A stretch of DNA of 64,000 nt from JAAUTT01 sp963846585 (lineage in GTDB: Bacteria > Bacteroidota > Bacteroidia > Bacteroidales > JAAUTT01): NCBI GenBank assembly GCA_963846585.1, contig CAWJWO010000002.1, positions 310,001 through 374,000 on the forward strand. Direction: 5' to 3'. The position numbers and the translations under genes were made by a program. Below the pieces are notes generated by a model. The model had not been told where the DNA came from and made no database searches. It worked only from the letters and a program-made list of their open reading frames with translations. Shown here piece after piece: positions 63,669-64,000 of the stretch (position 1 is its first letter; each line of letters begins with the position of its first letter).

Positions 63669-64000
63669 TTAACATTTAAGTTCTACATTCAATTCTTTGA
63701 CTTCACTCTCTATCTTTAATAAGTCTGACAATACCCGGATAAAGTATTTTTTAGTTTCATCTATTGTTCCGTCATTATTGATATTAATAATACCCGGAAG
63801 CAGAATATTGAATTCACTTGCTCTTTGAAGGCGTTCTTCAATATCTTCTTCAGATTCACGTCCCCTTTTGAGTAATCTTTCTCTTAATTTTTCAGGATTT
63901 GTTTGTATTTGACATATTTGCATTTCCGGATATAGAGCCAGGGCCTGTGGTATATATCCCCGTGAACCGTTAATAACCACCAGACTTCCTGAACTTAGCC
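63669..64000 (-). CDS. phnN: Ribose 1,5-bisphosphate phosphokinase PhnN, C-terminal part
   Basis: The open frame runs off the right edge (start outside the window) and covers about 110 residues. It reads LVVINGSRGYIPQALALYP, then TNPEKLRERLLKRGRESEEDIEERLQRASEF and IININNDGTIDETKKYF, which align closely with the end of E. coli PhnN (VNGSRAHLPQA, RLENRGRENASEI, LNNDGS). PhnN makes PRPP from ribose 1,5-bisphosphate, the last C-P lyase step. The NMP-kinase P-loop lies outside the window. It is about 20 kb from phnM. Confidence 0.88.
   Translation of the reverse strand, partial: LSSGSLVVINGSRGYIPQALALYPEMQICQIQTNPEKLRERLLKRGRESEEDIEERLQRASEFNILLPGIININNDGTIDETKKYFIRVLSDLLKIESEVKELNVELKC

Overview
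The window looks like chromosomal DNA of a member of the Bacteroidota, probably Bacteroidales-like. It is AT-rich. The primary sigma factor is the short (286 aa) form without the long N-terminal region of proteobacterial RpoD. Other Bacteroidota-type genes are the DUF2795, DUF5063 and OstA-like proteins, the guaB/parvulin gene block, a PafA-type alkaline phosphatase, and a TAnnTTTG promoter-like box before phnG. Intergenic regions are full of short degenerate tandem repeats, mostly of 7, 8 or 10 bp period. I see no rRNA, tRNA or CRISPR array. The one recognisable mobile element is a REP-associated tyrosine transposase (RAYT) unit.

Left part (1-35.8 kb), mostly housekeeping: tail of an MBOAT acyltransferase, rpoD, a Do/HtrA protease, gyrB, a GH26 mannanase lipoprotein, the RAYT unit, a beta-barrel/TPR gene pair, an acyl-CoA synthetase coupled to a cobalamin adenosyltransferase, and an envelope-assembly operon (guaB, three SurA/parvulin-like proteins, an OstA-like protein). 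Then come recQ, a DUF5063 protein, an RNase D-like exonuclease, an RlmI-like methyltransferase, a split ThrE-type exporter, an adenylate cyclase fused to an HD domain, a broken outer-membrane protein gene, a SPOR-domain protein, a zinc-type CDF transporter, and a glycosyltransferase fused to a polysaccharide deacetylase.

Right part (35.9-64 kb), a phosphorus-acquisition region. It opens with a carbon-phosphorus (C-P) lyase operon, phnGHIJKLM, followed by a 2H-type phosphoesterase, a hexapeptide transferase and a PhnD-like binding lipoprotein. After ligA comes a 2-aminoethylphosphonate (AEP) module: phnX, an OPA-family transporter, a PbfA-like ammonia-lyase and phnW. Further right are an NPP-type phosphodiesterase lipoprotein, a damaged YncE/phosphoesterase gene, an internally deleted PhnD-like gene, a PafA-type phosphatase and, at the right edge, the C-terminal part of phnN. 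Together these genes could free phosphate from phosphate esters outside the cytoplasm, degrade AEP through phosphonoacetaldehyde, and attack other phosphonates by C-P lyase. PhnM and PhnN are present but no PhnP is seen. The 2H protein is a good candidate to replace it.

The most notable observation is that the PhnJ encoded here lacks three of the four cysteines needed for radical-SAM chemistry in E. coli PhnJ, although the operon is otherwise intact. A second is the repeat system: heptad repeats of several unrelated consensus words sit directly on or just after stop codons in a fixed orientation, often with an inverted copy across the intergenic gap.
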